Below the pieces are notes generated by a model. It ran no database searches. It was not told the origin of the DNA and worked only from the letters and a program-made list of their open reading frames with translations. DNA of 37,855 nt from Burkholderia sp. (GTDB lineage Bacteria > Pseudomonadota > Gammaproteobacteria > Burkholderiales > Burkholderiaceae): positions 1 through 37,855 of the forward strand of contig JASLEG010000207.1 in assembly GCA_030151225.1 (NCBI GenBank). Direction: 5' to 3'. A program made the translations under genes and the position numbers. Shown here one piece after another: positions 26,560-34,241 of the stretch. How positions within the stretch are numbered: the stretch's first letter is position 1; every line of letters starts with the position of its first letter.

Positions 26560-26587
26560 CTGCCGTTTCGAGGGGCCGGAACGGCAG
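26560..26587 (-). terminator. Hairpin between the LysR gene and gabD
   Basis: The perfect 8-bp arms CTGCCGTT (26560-26567) and AACGGCAG (26580-26587) enclose a 12-base loop, starting about 35 nt beyond the LysR stop. There is no U-tract on either side, so it may be a Rho-assisted end, an attenuator, or an operator for gabD rather than a standard terminator. Confidence 0.4.
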
Positions 26588-26621
26588 GTCGTGCCGTGGC
26601 AGGTCGCGGCGCAAGCAGGCT

Positions 26622-27599
26622 TCATGCCCCGGCAACGGCGCGCGGGCCAGCTGCGATGGCGGCGGCGAGGCCGAGCGCCGGATAGGCGCGATCGACGGCG
26701 GCCAGGTCGGCGCGCATCTCGGCCAGCAGCCAGTCGCGCAGCTCGGCCACGATCGGCCGCAGCGGCCGCGCCGGCGACCACGACAGGCAGCACAGCCGGT
26801 CGGTCACCTGCAGCTCGGGCACGGCCGGCACCAGTTGCTGCTGCGCGAGCCAGTGCGTGAGCACGTTGACCCAGCCGAGCGCGATGCCCTGCCCGAGCAG
26901 CGCGGCCTGCACCACGATGGCGTAATCGTTGAAGCTCAGCACGTGGGCGGCGGTGCGCTCGTGGTTCGCGAACGCGGCGAAGCGCGTGTGCCAGCCGCGC
27001 TCCTCGGCGTCCATCACGATCACGGTGTCGCCGTGCTCGTGCCAGGCCTCGCCGCGCGCGAGTTCGGCATAGCGTACGTTGCACACCGGCAGCAGCACCT
27101 CGGGCATCACGGCCACGCTGTGCTCGTCGGGCTCGGCGCCGTGCTGGAAGCGCATGCCCAGATCGACGTCGCCGAGCGGGCCGCCGATGCGCCCGGAGAT
27201 CAGCTGGAAACGCAGGTCCACCGAGGGAAATGCCGCGTTGAGCCGCCCCATGCGCGGCATCAGCCAGTGGGTGGTGAAGGCGGTGGAGACCGACAGCGTG
27301 ACGGGCTCCACGCCGGTGGCGCGCGCCTCGATCTCGCTGATCGCATCCTCGATGCCGTTCAGCCCTTCGGAAATCTTGCGGTAGAGGATGCGCCCGTTCT
27401 CGGTCAGCTCGATGCCCCCGTGCACGCGCTCGAACAGGCGCACGCCGAGGTGATCCTCCATGCGCGAGAGCATCCGGCTCACGGCCGGCTGGCTCACGTA
27501 AAGCTCCTGCGCCGCGCGCGTGAAATTTCCGCAGCGCGCGGCGGCCTCGAAGACGAACAGCGCGTTCGCGCTGGGGAGCTTGCGGCGAAGGTTCGGCAT
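26622..27599 (-). CDS. LysR-family regulator, GcvA-like
   Basis: A 325-residue LysR protein of the GcvA/AmpR-like branch ('LPSANALFVFEAAARCGNFTRAAQELYVSQPAVSRMLSRMEDHLG' is the HTH region, given here as the span res ~8-52). The motif VDLGMRFQHG near res 145 is the usual 'DVDLGIR.G' of this branch. It is divergent from the potA operon at 27699. Its upstream 99-bp gap holds an operator-like element (CAACAATTTGGGAATTG) that recurs before the potD-like gene 9.5 kb away. It is thus the best candidate regulator for both arms of module B. The C-terminus is Ala-rich and longer than usual. Confidence 0.9.
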   Translation of the reverse strand: MPNLRRKLPSANALFVFEAAARCGNFTRAAQELYVSQPAVSRMLSRMEDHLGVRLFERVHGGIELTENGRILYRKISEGLNGIEDAISEIEARATGVEPVTLSVSTAFTTHWLMPRMGRLNAAFPSVDLRFQLISGRIGGPLGDVDLGMRFQHGAEPDEHSVAVMPEVLLPVCNVRYAELARGEAWHEHGDTVIVMDAEERGWHTRFAAFANHERTAAHVLSFNDYAIVVQAALLGQGIALGWVNVLTHWLAQQQLVPAVPELQVTDRLCCLSWSPARPLRPIVAELRDWLLAEMRADLAAVDRAYPALGLAAAIAAGPRAVAGA

Positions 27600-27620
27600 G
27601 ACCTGATGTTATGCCCGATC

Positions 27621-27663
27621 CAACAATTTGGGAATTGCCGTCAAAAAACCGCGCGCCTATATT
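27621..27663 (+). promoter_or_regulatory. potA-arm promoter with shared operator motif
   Basis: The element has CAACAATTT (27621-27629), with CAATT-tggg-AATTG as an inverted repeat. It continues to TTGCCG (27635-27640), a 17-bp spacer and TATATT (27658-27663). The start of transcription is expected near 27670, ahead of AGGAG and the ATG at 27699. The same layout occurs on the minus strand at 37173-37131 (27 of 43 positions identical, no gaps). Confidence 0.72.
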
Positions 27664-27698
27664 GGGTCCATCACGGACGGACAAGCCAGGAGCGATGG

Positions 27699-28775
27699 AT
27701 GGACGCGAGAGTGAAGACGGGCGTATCGGTGCGATCGGCGGTCAAGCGTTATGGCCAGGTGGCCGCGCTCGACGACGTGTCGCTGGACGTGGCGCCGGGC
27801 GAATTCGTCTCGCTGCTCGGGCCGTCCGGCTCCGGCAAGACCACCCTGCTCGGCATTCTCGGCGGCTTCGTGCAGCCCACCAGCGGCAGCGTGTGGGTGG
27901 GCGAGCGTGACATTACATTCGCGCCGCCGCACAAGCGCGACATCGGCATCGTGTTCCAGAACTACGCGCTGTTCCCGCACATGACGGTGGGCGAGAACGT
28001 GGCCTTCGCGCTGCGGGCGCGCCGCGAGCCGAAGGCGGGCTGGGCGCGCCGCGTGGCCGACGCGCTGGCGATGGTGGAGCTGGCCGGCTACGAGGGCCGC
28101 CGCATCGACGCGCTGTCGGGCGGCCAGCGCCAGCGCGTGGCGCTGGCCCGCGCGATGGTGTTCGAGCCGCAGCTGATCCTGATGGACGAGCCGCTCTCCG
28201 CGCTCGACAAGCAGCTGCGCGAAACCATGCAGATCGAGCTGCGTCGCCTGCATCGGCGCCTCGGCGCCACCATCATCTACGTCACCCACGACCAGCGCGA
28301 GGCGCTCACCATGAGCGACCGCGTGGCCGTGCTGCGCCACGGCAAGCTGGTGCAGATCGACACCCCCGAGCGGCTCTACGACCGGCCCTGCAACGCCTTC
28401 GTGGCGAGCTTCATCGGCGAGGCCACGCTGCTGCCGGTGGTGCGCGCCGGCGAGGACGCGGTGCGGCTCGGCGAGGCGGTGCTGCGCACCGGCACGCCGC
28501 TGCCGCGCGCCGACACGCTGCTGCTCGCGGTGCAGACCGAGAAGCTGGTGATCGCCGACGCCACCACGCCGCCGAACGCGAACCGCCTGAGCGCGCGCGT
28601 GACCGAGGTGCTCTACCAGGGCGAAAGCCTGCGCGTGTTCGCGGCCCTGCCCGACGGCACCGCGCTGAGCCTGCGCCAGCCCGGCAACCACGAGGCGCGG
28701 CAACGCATCCCGCCGCCCGGCGCGGCGATCTCGGTGGCGCTCGATCCACGCGACACGATCGTCGTGCCCGCCTGA
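27699..28775 (+). CDS. potA: Spermidine/putrescine-type ABC transporter ATPase
   Basis: A 358-residue PotA-like ATPase. The nucleotide-binding domain holds Walker A GPSGSGKTT (~res 44-52), Q-loop FQNYALFPHMTV, signature LSGGQRQRVALARAM, Walker B LILMDEPLSALD and the switch YVTHDQREAL. A TOBE-type domain follows from about res 245 (SFIGEATLLPVV, then RVTEVLYQGESLRVF, ending in VALDPRDTIVVPA). All catalytic elements are intact, unlike the module A ATPase. It powers the permeases at 30983 and 31891. The start is the ATG at 27699 with AGGAG at 27688-27692. A polyamine or related amine is the expected cargo; exact specificity is not readable. Confidence 0.9.
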   Translation: MDARVKTGVSVRSAVKRYGQVAALDDVSLDVAPGEFVSLLGPSGSGKTTLLGILGGFVQPTSGSVWVGERDITFAPPHKRDIGIVFQNYALFPHMTVGENVAFALRARREPKAGWARRVADALAMVELAGYEGRRIDALSGGQRQRVALARAMVFEPQLILMDEPLSALDKQLRETMQIELRRLHRRLGATIIYVTHDQREALTMSDRVAVLRHGKLVQIDTPERLYDRPCNAFVASFIGEATLLPVVRAGEDAVRLGEAVLRTGTPLPRADTLLLAVQTEKLVIADATTPPNANRLSARVTEVLYQGESLRVFAALPDGTALSLRQPGNHEARQRIPPPGAAISVALDPRDTIVVPA

Positions 28776-28811
28776 CGGATCGGTCCGTTCTCCGAAGCTT
28801 TCGATTCACGA

Positions 28812-28833
28812 CCTCGCCGGGCTCGCGGCGAGG
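28812..28833 (+). terminator. Intra-operon hairpin after potA
   Basis: CCTCGCC (28812-28818) and GGCGAGG (28827-28833) form a 7-bp stem with an 8-base loop in the 163-bp gap between potA and the HAD gene. No U-tract follows. It could cause partial termination or protect the potA mRNA end; read-through into the next genes is likely because no promoter is evident there. Confidence 0.35.
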
Positions 28834-28938
28834 CCGGCGCGCTCGCTCGCGCGCGCAGTTCCGCAGCACCGGCTTTCGGCCGTCTCCTGCCGCTTTCGCC
28901 TTTCTCGCCCACTTGCCACGCAATCAAGGATCCAAGCC

Positions 28939-29649
28939 ATGAAGCTCACCGATTTCAAGGTACTGACGTTCGATGTCGTCGGGACGCTGATCAACTTCGA
29001 ACAGGGCGTGCTCGCCTCGGTGCGGCGCCTCGGCGGCGCGGCCGCCAAGGACCTGACCGACGACCAGATCTTCGAGCCGTATCTGCGCGGGCGCGCCGCG
29101 TTCCCGGGCCGCTCGAGCCACGCGATGGCGCACGTCTACCTGTCGCTCGCCAGGGAGCTGGGCCTGCCCGACGACGCGCAATCGGCCGCCGCGTTCCAGC
29201 GCGACGTGCTCGAATGGCCGGCCTTCGAGGATTCGGTGGCGGCGCTCAAGCGCCTGCGCAGGCACTTTCGCCTGGTGGCGATGACCAACGCCGATCGCGT
29301 GGCGCTGTCCGCCTATGCGCACACGCTCGGCGATCCGTTCGACGACACGGTGTGCTGCGACGAGACCGGCGTGGCCAAGCCCGATCCGCAGTTCTTCGCC
29401 TACAACCGCGGGCGCCAGGCCGCGTTCGGCTACAAGTTCGGCGAGATCCTGCACACGGCGCAGAGCCAGTATCACGACATCGGCATCGCCACCCGGCTCG
29501 GCTATGCCACCTGCTGGATCCAGCGGCGCCGCAACGAGAAGGGCTTCGGCGGCACGCCGGTGCCGAGCGAGGTGACCACGCCCACCTTCTGCTTCGCCAC
29601 GCTGGCCGAGCTGGCCGACGCGGTGGACGCCGAACTGGCCGCGGCCTGA
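28939..29649 (+). CDS. HAD-superfamily hydrolase, haloacid dehalogenase type II-like
   Basis: A 236-residue HAD hydrolase. The nucleophile motif is TFDVVGTLINF (Asp12), in the DxxGT form of L-2-haloacid dehalogenases rather than the DxDGT form of phosphatases. Motif II is the MTNAD segment (~res 114-118). Motif III is the Lys of GVAKPDPQFF, and the motif IV region is SQYHDIGIATRLGYATCWIQR. Many proteins annotated this way in amine operons have no proven dehalogenase role, so substrate is open. AAGGA precedes the ATG. The stop is 2 nt before the next start, so it is tightly coupled to the FAD oxidoreductase. Confidence 0.85.
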   Translation: MKLTDFKVLTFDVVGTLINFEQGVLASVRRLGGAAAKDLTDDQIFEPYLRGRAAFPGRSSHAMAHVYLSLARELGLPDDAQSAAAFQRDVLEWPAFEDSVAALKRLRRHFRLVAMTNADRVALSAYAHTLGDPFDDTVCCDETGVAKPDPQFFAYNRGRQAAFGYKFGEILHTAQSQYHDIGIATRLGYATCWIQRRRNEKGFGGTPVPSEVTTPTFCFATLAELADAVDAELAAA

Positions 29650-29651
29650 TC

Positions 29652-30986
29652 ATGCTCGCGCCGCCCGTCTCCACCTCGCCGCAACCGGCCTCGCTGTGGC
29701 GCGCGCTGGCCGCCGACTCCGGCGCGCTCGCCAGCGGCGCCGAGCGCGGCGCGGGCCCGCTCGATGCCGACCTGCGCACCGAGATCGCGATCGTCGGCGC
29801 CGGCTACTCGGGGCTGGCCGCCGCCCACGCGCTGCAGCAGCGCGGCGTGGCCTGCGTGGTGCTCGACGCGAACCCGGTGGGCTGGGGCGCGAGCGGCCGC
29901 AACGGCGGCGTGGTGTCGTCGAAGTTCCGCCTGTCGTTTCCGGCCATCGCGAGCCGCCACGGCCTGGACGTCGCGCGGCGCATGCACCGGCTCGCGCACG
30001 AGGGCGTGCGCGCGGTGGAGGCGCTGGTCGACGAGTTCGGCATCGCCGGCGCGCGGCTCGCCCACACCGGCAGCCTGCGCTGCGCGCACACCGAGCGCGC
30101 GCTCGCGGCCTGCGTGGCCGAGGCGGACTGGGTGCGCGCGACGCTCGGCGACGCCTCGATGCGCACGCTCTCGCGCGCCGAGGTGGCCGAGGAAACCGGC
30201 TCGACGGGCTTCGTGGGCGGCGTGCTCGGCGCCGACGCGGGCACCATCCTGCCGCTCGAATACGTGCTCGGCGTGGCCGGCGGCCTGGCCGCGCGCGGCG
30301 TGCCGATCCACACCGGCACGCCCGTCACCGGCATCGCGCGTGATGCCGACGGCGTGACGCTGCGCACGCCGCGCGGCGCGGTGCGCGCGCGGCAGGTGAT
30401 CGTGGCCACCAACGCCTACTCGTCGCTGACGCCCGCCACGGCCGAATTCCAGCGCGAGCTGGTGCCGTTCCGCAGCGCCATGATCGCCACCGAACGGTTG
30501 CCGGCCGCGCTCGATGCCACGCTGATGACGCAGCAGCGCAGCTACACCGAGACGCGCCGCATGATGAAGTGGTTCCGCCGCGCCGACGGGCGCATGATCT
30601 TCGGTGGCCGCGACGCGTTCGGCAAGGAAGGCCGGGACACCGGCTTCGAGGCGCTGCGCCGCGCGATGGTGGCGCTGTTCCCGCAACTGGCCGGGGTGCG
30701 CGTCGAGCACCGCTGGTCGGGCTACGTGGGCATGACCTTCAACGCGCTGCCGCACGTGGGCCGGGCCGATCGGGCCACGGTGTTCTGCCTCGGCTACAAC
30801 GGCGCGGGCGTGGCGATGGCGAGCCTGATCGGCCGTCACGCGGCCGCGCTCGCGCTCGGCGAGCGGCCCGATCTCGCGCTGCTCGCGCAGGACGGGCTGC
30901 GGCCCGTGCCGTTCCATGCGCTGCGCGCGCCGGGCGTCAGGCTCGTCGCCGCGTGGTACCAGATACTCGATGCGCTGGGGGTATGA
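29652..30986 (+). CDS. FAD-dependent oxidoreductase, PuuB-like (amine oxidation)
   Basis: A 444-residue DAO-fold flavoenzyme. An N-terminal lead (SLWRALAADSG) precedes the FAD motif IAIVGAGYSGLAAAHALQQRG (~res 47-67). VGWGASGRNGGVVSSKFRL lies at the flavin and LGYNGAGVAMASLIGRHAA near the C-terminus. This pattern fits gamma-glutamylputrescine oxidoreductase and related amine oxidoreductases that release an aldehyde. It sits between the HAD gene (2-nt gap) and the permease gene (ATGA-type overlap) of a polyamine-type transporter, and an aldehyde dehydrogenase follows, so transport, oxidation and aldehyde removal appear co-expressed. No glutamylputrescine synthetase (PuuA) is in the window, so the substrate may be a different amine. 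Confidence 0.87.
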   Translation: MLAPPVSTSPQPASLWRALAADSGALASGAERGAGPLDADLRTEIAIVGAGYSGLAAAHALQQRGVACVVLDANPVGWGASGRNGGVVSSKFRLSFPAIASRHGLDVARRMHRLAHEGVRAVEALVDEFGIAGARLAHTGSLRCAHTERALAACVAEADWVRATLGDASMRTLSRAEVAEETGSTGFVGGVLGADAGTILPLEYVLGVAGGLAARGVPIHTGTPVTGIARDADGVTLRTPRGAVRARQVIVATNAYSSLTPATAEFQRELVPFRSAMIATERLPAALDATLMTQQRSYTETRRMMKWFRRADGRMIFGGRDAFGKEGRDTGFEALRRAMVALFPQLAGVRVEHRWSGYVGMTFNALPHVGRADRATVFCLGYNGAGVAMASLIGRHAAALALGERPDLALLAQDGLRPVPFHALRAPGVRLVAAWYQILDALGV

Positions 30987-31894
30987 TGACGACTGCCCGA
31001 ACCCTGATTCCGGAATCCGAACTGATGCGACCGAACGAGGCCGGCGCCGCGCGCCACCACCAACGGCGCGAGGATCGCACGATGCTGCTGTTGCTCGCGC
31101 CCGCGCTCGCCGTCGTCGTGCTGCTGCTGGTGGTGCCGCTCGCGTGGCTGTCCTGGCAGTCGATCCGCCAGGACGGCGGCTTCACCCTCGCCTACTATCG
31201 CCGCATCTTCAGCGGCCCCTACCTCGACACCTTCGCGCTCACCTTCCGCATGAGCGCGATCGTGACCGCCGTCACCCTGCTGCTGGCCTACCCGGTGGCC
31301 TATCTGGCCGCCTCGGTCAGGCCGCGCTACACCGCGCTGATCCTGGGCATGGTGGTGCTGCCGTTCTGGACCAGCGTATTGGTGCGCACCTACGCGTGGC
31401 TCGTGCTGCTGCAGCGCACCGGCGTGGTCAACAAGCTGCTGCTCGCCAGCGGCCTGATCGACCGGCCGCTGCAGCTCGCCAACAACGAGCTCGGCGTGAT
31501 CGTGTCGATGATCCACATCCTGCTGCCGTTCATGGTGCTGCCGCTGTACTCGGCCATGCAGAAGATTCCCGGCAATCTCTCGCAGGCCGCCGCCAGCCTG
31601 GGCGCCTCGCCGCTGCACAACTTCGTGCGGGTGTTCCTGCCGCTGTCGATGGGCGGCGTGGTGGCCGGCGTCACGCTGGTGTTCGTGCTGTGCCTGGGCT
31701 TCTACATCACGCCCGAGCTGATGGGCGGCGGGCGCTCGATCATGGTGTCGATGGTGGTCAGCCGCAACGTGGAGATCTACAACAGCTGGGGGGCGGCGAG
31801 TTCCGTCAGCGTGGTGCTGCTGGTGTGCGTGTTCGCGATCTTCTGGGCGGCCAGCCGCGTGATCCCGCTCGACAAGACCCTGGGGGCGAAATGA
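30983..31894 (+). CDS. potB: Spermidine/putrescine-type ABC permease, PotB-like
   Basis: A 303-residue inner-membrane permease with about six hydrophobic segments, the first at LLLLAPALAVVVLLLVVPLAWL. The EAA docking loop is near res 200 (AAASLGASPLHNFVRVFLPLSMGG). A conserved PotB stretch is FWTSVLVRTYAWLVLL. Two ATGs (30983 and 30986) overlap the previous stop; either may be used. The extra hydrophilic N-terminus (SELMRPNEAGAARHHQRRED) lies in the cytoplasm. The end overlaps potC by 4 nt. Confidence 0.9.
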   Translation: MMTTARTLIPESELMRPNEAGAARHHQRREDRTMLLLLAPALAVVVLLLVVPLAWLSWQSIRQDGGFTLAYYRRIFSGPYLDTFALTFRMSAIVTAVTLLLAYPVAYLAASVRPRYTALILGMVVLPFWTSVLVRTYAWLVLLQRTGVVNKLLLASGLIDRPLQLANNELGVIVSMIHILLPFMVLPLYSAMQKIPGNLSQAAASLGASPLHNFVRVFLPLSMGGVVAGVTLVFVLCLGFYITPELMGGGRSIMVSMVVSRNVEIYNSWGAASSVSVVLLVCVFAIFWAASRVIPLDKTLGAK

Positions 31895-32700
31895 AACCGA
31901 ATCCGCTGGCTCGTGCGCTGCTGGTCGCGGCGGTGGTGCTGATCCTGGTGTTCCTGATGGTGCCGGTGCTGATCGTGGTGCCGATGTCGTTCTCCGACAC
32001 CCGCTTCATGACCTTCCCGCCGCCGGCGCTGTCGCTGCGCTGGTATGCGTCGTTCTTCGGCAATCCCGAGTGGCTCGCGGCGGCGCGCACCACGCTGGCC
32101 GCCTCGTTCGGCGCGGTGCTGATCGCCACGCCGGCGGGCGTGGCCGCCGCCTACGCGATCCAGCACGGCACGCATCCGCTGATCCGCCGCCTGCGTTCGG
32201 TGCTGATGCTGCCGCTGATGGTGCCGATCATCATCGTGGCGGTGGGCGTGTTCTTCGTCTATTCGCAGTTCGGCTACGTCAATTCGCTGGGCGGCCTGAT
32301 CGTGGCCGACGCGATGCTGGGCCTGCCCTACGTGCTGATCTCGGTGGGCGCGGACCTTCGCTCGTTCGACCACGCGCAGGAAATGGCCGCGCGCAGCCTG
32401 GGCATGAACCGCCTGCGCAGCTTCATGGTGGTGACGCTGCCGCAGATCCGCTCGAGCGTGATCTCGGGTGCGGTGTTCGTGTTCATCCAGGCGCTGGACG
32501 AAACCGTGGTGGCGCTGTTCGTGTCGGGCGGCCCGAACCAGACGCTGACGCGCCGCATGTTCGTGACGCTGCGCGACGAGATCGACCCCACCATCGCCGC
32601 GATCAGCACCATGCTGACCGCGCTGACGCTCGCGCTGGTGCTGATGGTGGTGATCAGCCGGCGCGGCGCCAGCGCCAGCGGTGGCGTGGCCGCCGCCTGA
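31891..32700 (+). CDS. potC: Spermidine/putrescine-type ABC permease, PotC-like
   Basis: A 269-residue permease, the partner of PotB. The first membrane segment is ALLVAAVVLILVFLMVPVLIVVP, followed by MSFSDTRFMTFPPPALSLRWY, the PotC-type periplasmic loop. The EAA loop is MAARSLGMNRLRSFMVVTLPQIRSSV (~res 166-191). The ATG overlaps the potB stop (ATGA), so the two are translationally coupled in the 1:1 ratio expected for a heterodimeric pore. It is followed after 64 nt by the aldehyde dehydrogenase gene. Confidence 0.9.
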   Translation: MKPNPLARALLVAAVVLILVFLMVPVLIVVPMSFSDTRFMTFPPPALSLRWYASFFGNPEWLAAARTTLAASFGAVLIATPAGVAAAYAIQHGTHPLIRRLRSVLMLPLMVPIIIVAVGVFFVYSQFGYVNSLGGLIVADAMLGLPYVLISVGADLRSFDHAQEMAARSLGMNRLRSFMVVTLPQIRSSVISGAVFVFIQALDETVVALFVSGGPNQTLTRRMFVTLRDEIDPTIAAISTMLTALTLALVLMVVISRRGASASGGVAAA

Positions 32701-32764
32701 ACGGCCCGCTGCGTTGCCGCACTGACCGCACTGACCGCCTTTCCCGCATTCACCGGAGACGCGC

Positions 32765-34192
32765 ATGACCGATGCCCTGCACTTCTACATCGACGGCGCG
32801 TGGGTCGCGCCGCATGGCGCGACGCGCCTGCCCGTGGTCGATCCCTGCACCGAAGCCCCGTATGCCGAGGTGGCGCTCGGCGACGCGCACGACGTCGAGC
32901 GCGCCGTGTCCGCCGCGCGGCGCGCGTTCGCGAGCTTCTCGCAGACCGAGCCGCGGGTACGCCTCGCGCTGCTGCGCCGCGTGCTCGAGATCTATCTGCG
33001 ACGCTACGACGAATTCTCGGCGGTGCTCTCGCGCGAGCTCGGCGCGCCGCCGGCGCTGGCCGCCGACTGGCAGGCCGGGCTCGGCCGGCGCCATCTGGAA
33101 GAGCTGCTGCGCACCTGCGAGCGCTTCGCGTGGCAGCGCCTGAAGGGCACCACCCTGATCCGCCACGAGCCGCTCGGCGTGGTGGCGCTGATCACGCCGT
33201 GGAACTGGCCGATCAACCAGATCGTCTGCAAGGTGGCACCGGCCATCGCGGCCGGCTGCACGATGGTGCTCAAGCCCAGCGAGGTGTCGCCGCTCGACGC
33301 TGCGCTGTTCGCCGAGGTGCTGCACGAGGCCGGCGTGCCGCCCGGCGTGTTCAATCTCGTGCACGGCGACGGCCCCGGCGTGGGCGCGGCGCTCTGCGCG
33401 CATCCCGAGGTGGACATGGTGTCGTTCACGGGCTCGACGCGGGCCGGCATCCAGGTGGCCACGCTGGCCGCGCCGGGCGTCAAGCGCGTGCACCAGGAGC
33501 TCGGCGGCAAGTCCGCGAACCTGCTGCTCGACGACGCCGACTTCGAGGCCGCCGTGAAGTCCGGCGTGGACAGCTGCTTCAGCAACAGCGGCCAGTCGTG
33601 CAACGCGCCCACCCGCATGCTGGTGCCGGCCGCGCGCCACGACGAGGCGGTGGAGATCGCGCGGCGCGCCGCGCGCGCGCATCGCGTGGGCCCGCCGGAT
33701 GCGGTCGGCAGCACGATGGGCCCGGTCATCAATGCCACGCAGTACGAACGGATCCAGCGCATGATCGAGGCCGGCATCGCCGAGGGCGCGCAACTCGTGG
33801 CGGGCGGCCCCGGCCGGCCCGACGGGCTCGCGCGCGGCTGGTTCGTGCGGCCCACGGTGTTCGCCAACGTGCGCCCCGACATGACGATCGCGCGCGAGGA
33901 GATCTTCGGGCCGGTGCTGGCGATCCTGCCGTATCGCGACGACGAGGATGCGATCGCGATCGCCAACGACAGCCCCTACGGCCTGGCCGCCTACGTGCAG
34001 TCGGGCGACCTCGAGCGCGCGCGCCGCGTGGGCTTCCGGCTGCGCGCGGGCAGCGTGTACCTGAACGATCCGGCCTGGGACGCGGGCGCGCCGTTCGGCG
34101 GCTACAAGCAGTCGGGCAACGGCCGCGAATACGCGGAATGGGGCCTCGAGGCCTTTCTCGAGGTGAAGGGCGTGGTCGGCTACGGCAACTGA
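32765..34192 (+). CDS. Aldehyde dehydrogenase (NAD(P)+-dependent)
   Basis: A 475-residue ALDH. Landmarks are LITPWNWPINQIVCKVAPAIAAG, FTGSTRAGIQVATLAAPGVKRV, the Glu in HQELGGKSANLLLDDAD, catalytic Cys279 in NSGQSCNAPTRM, EEIFGPVLAILPY and the C-terminal PFGGYKQSGNGREYAEWGLEAFLEVKGV. It belongs to the broad betaine/amino-aldehyde group rather than GabD. Its likely role is oxidation of the aldehyde made by the FAD oxidoreductase (29652) or the GMC enzyme (34242). GGAGA precedes the ATG. It is the last gene of the right-going arm and converges with the GMC gene. Confidence 0.9.
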   Translation: MTDALHFYIDGAWVAPHGATRLPVVDPCTEAPYAEVALGDAHDVERAVSAARRAFASFSQTEPRVRLALLRRVLEIYLRRYDEFSAVLSRELGAPPALAADWQAGLGRRHLEELLRTCERFAWQRLKGTTLIRHEPLGVVALITPWNWPINQIVCKVAPAIAAGCTMVLKPSEVSPLDAALFAEVLHEAGVPPGVFNLVHGDGPGVGAALCAHPEVDMVSFTGSTRAGIQVATLAAPGVKRVHQELGGKSANLLLDDADFEAAVKSGVDSCFSNSGQSCNAPTRMLVPAARHDEAVEIARRAARAHRVGPPDAVGSTMGPVINATQYERIQRMIEAGIAEGAQLVAGGPGRPDGLARGWFVRPTVFANVRPDMTIAREEIFGPVLAILPYRDDEDAIAIANDSPYGLAAYVQSGDLERARRVGFRLRAGSVYLNDPAWDAGAPFGGYKQSGNGREYAEWGLEAFLEVKGVVGYGN

Positions 34193-34199
34193 GCACGCG

Positions 34200-34230
34200 G
34201 CGGCGGGCCCGCCGCGAAGGCCGGCCCGCC
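34200..34230. terminator. GC-rich hairpin region between convergent operons
   Basis: The 49-bp space between the ALDH and GMC stops holds a 16-base palindrome GCGGCGGGCCCGCCGC (34200-34215) and an 8-bp stem GGCGGGCC/GGCCCGCC (34202-34209 with 34223-34230, loop 13). Either could fold in transcripts from both sides. No U-tract is present, so termination is plausible but not certain. Confidence 0.45.
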
Positions 34231-34241
34231 CGTTCGCCCGG

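Noticed and set aside
25115..26860. Long plus-strand open frame antisense to gabD
   Set aside because: No motif, and composition typical of antisense frames. gabD is complete and carries all catalytic residues.
26424..27698. Long upstream extension of the potA frame, antisense to the LysR gene
   Set aside because: The extension is Arg/His-rich, antisense to a convincing gene, and crosses the mapped promoter. The ATG at 27699 has a good ribosome-binding site.
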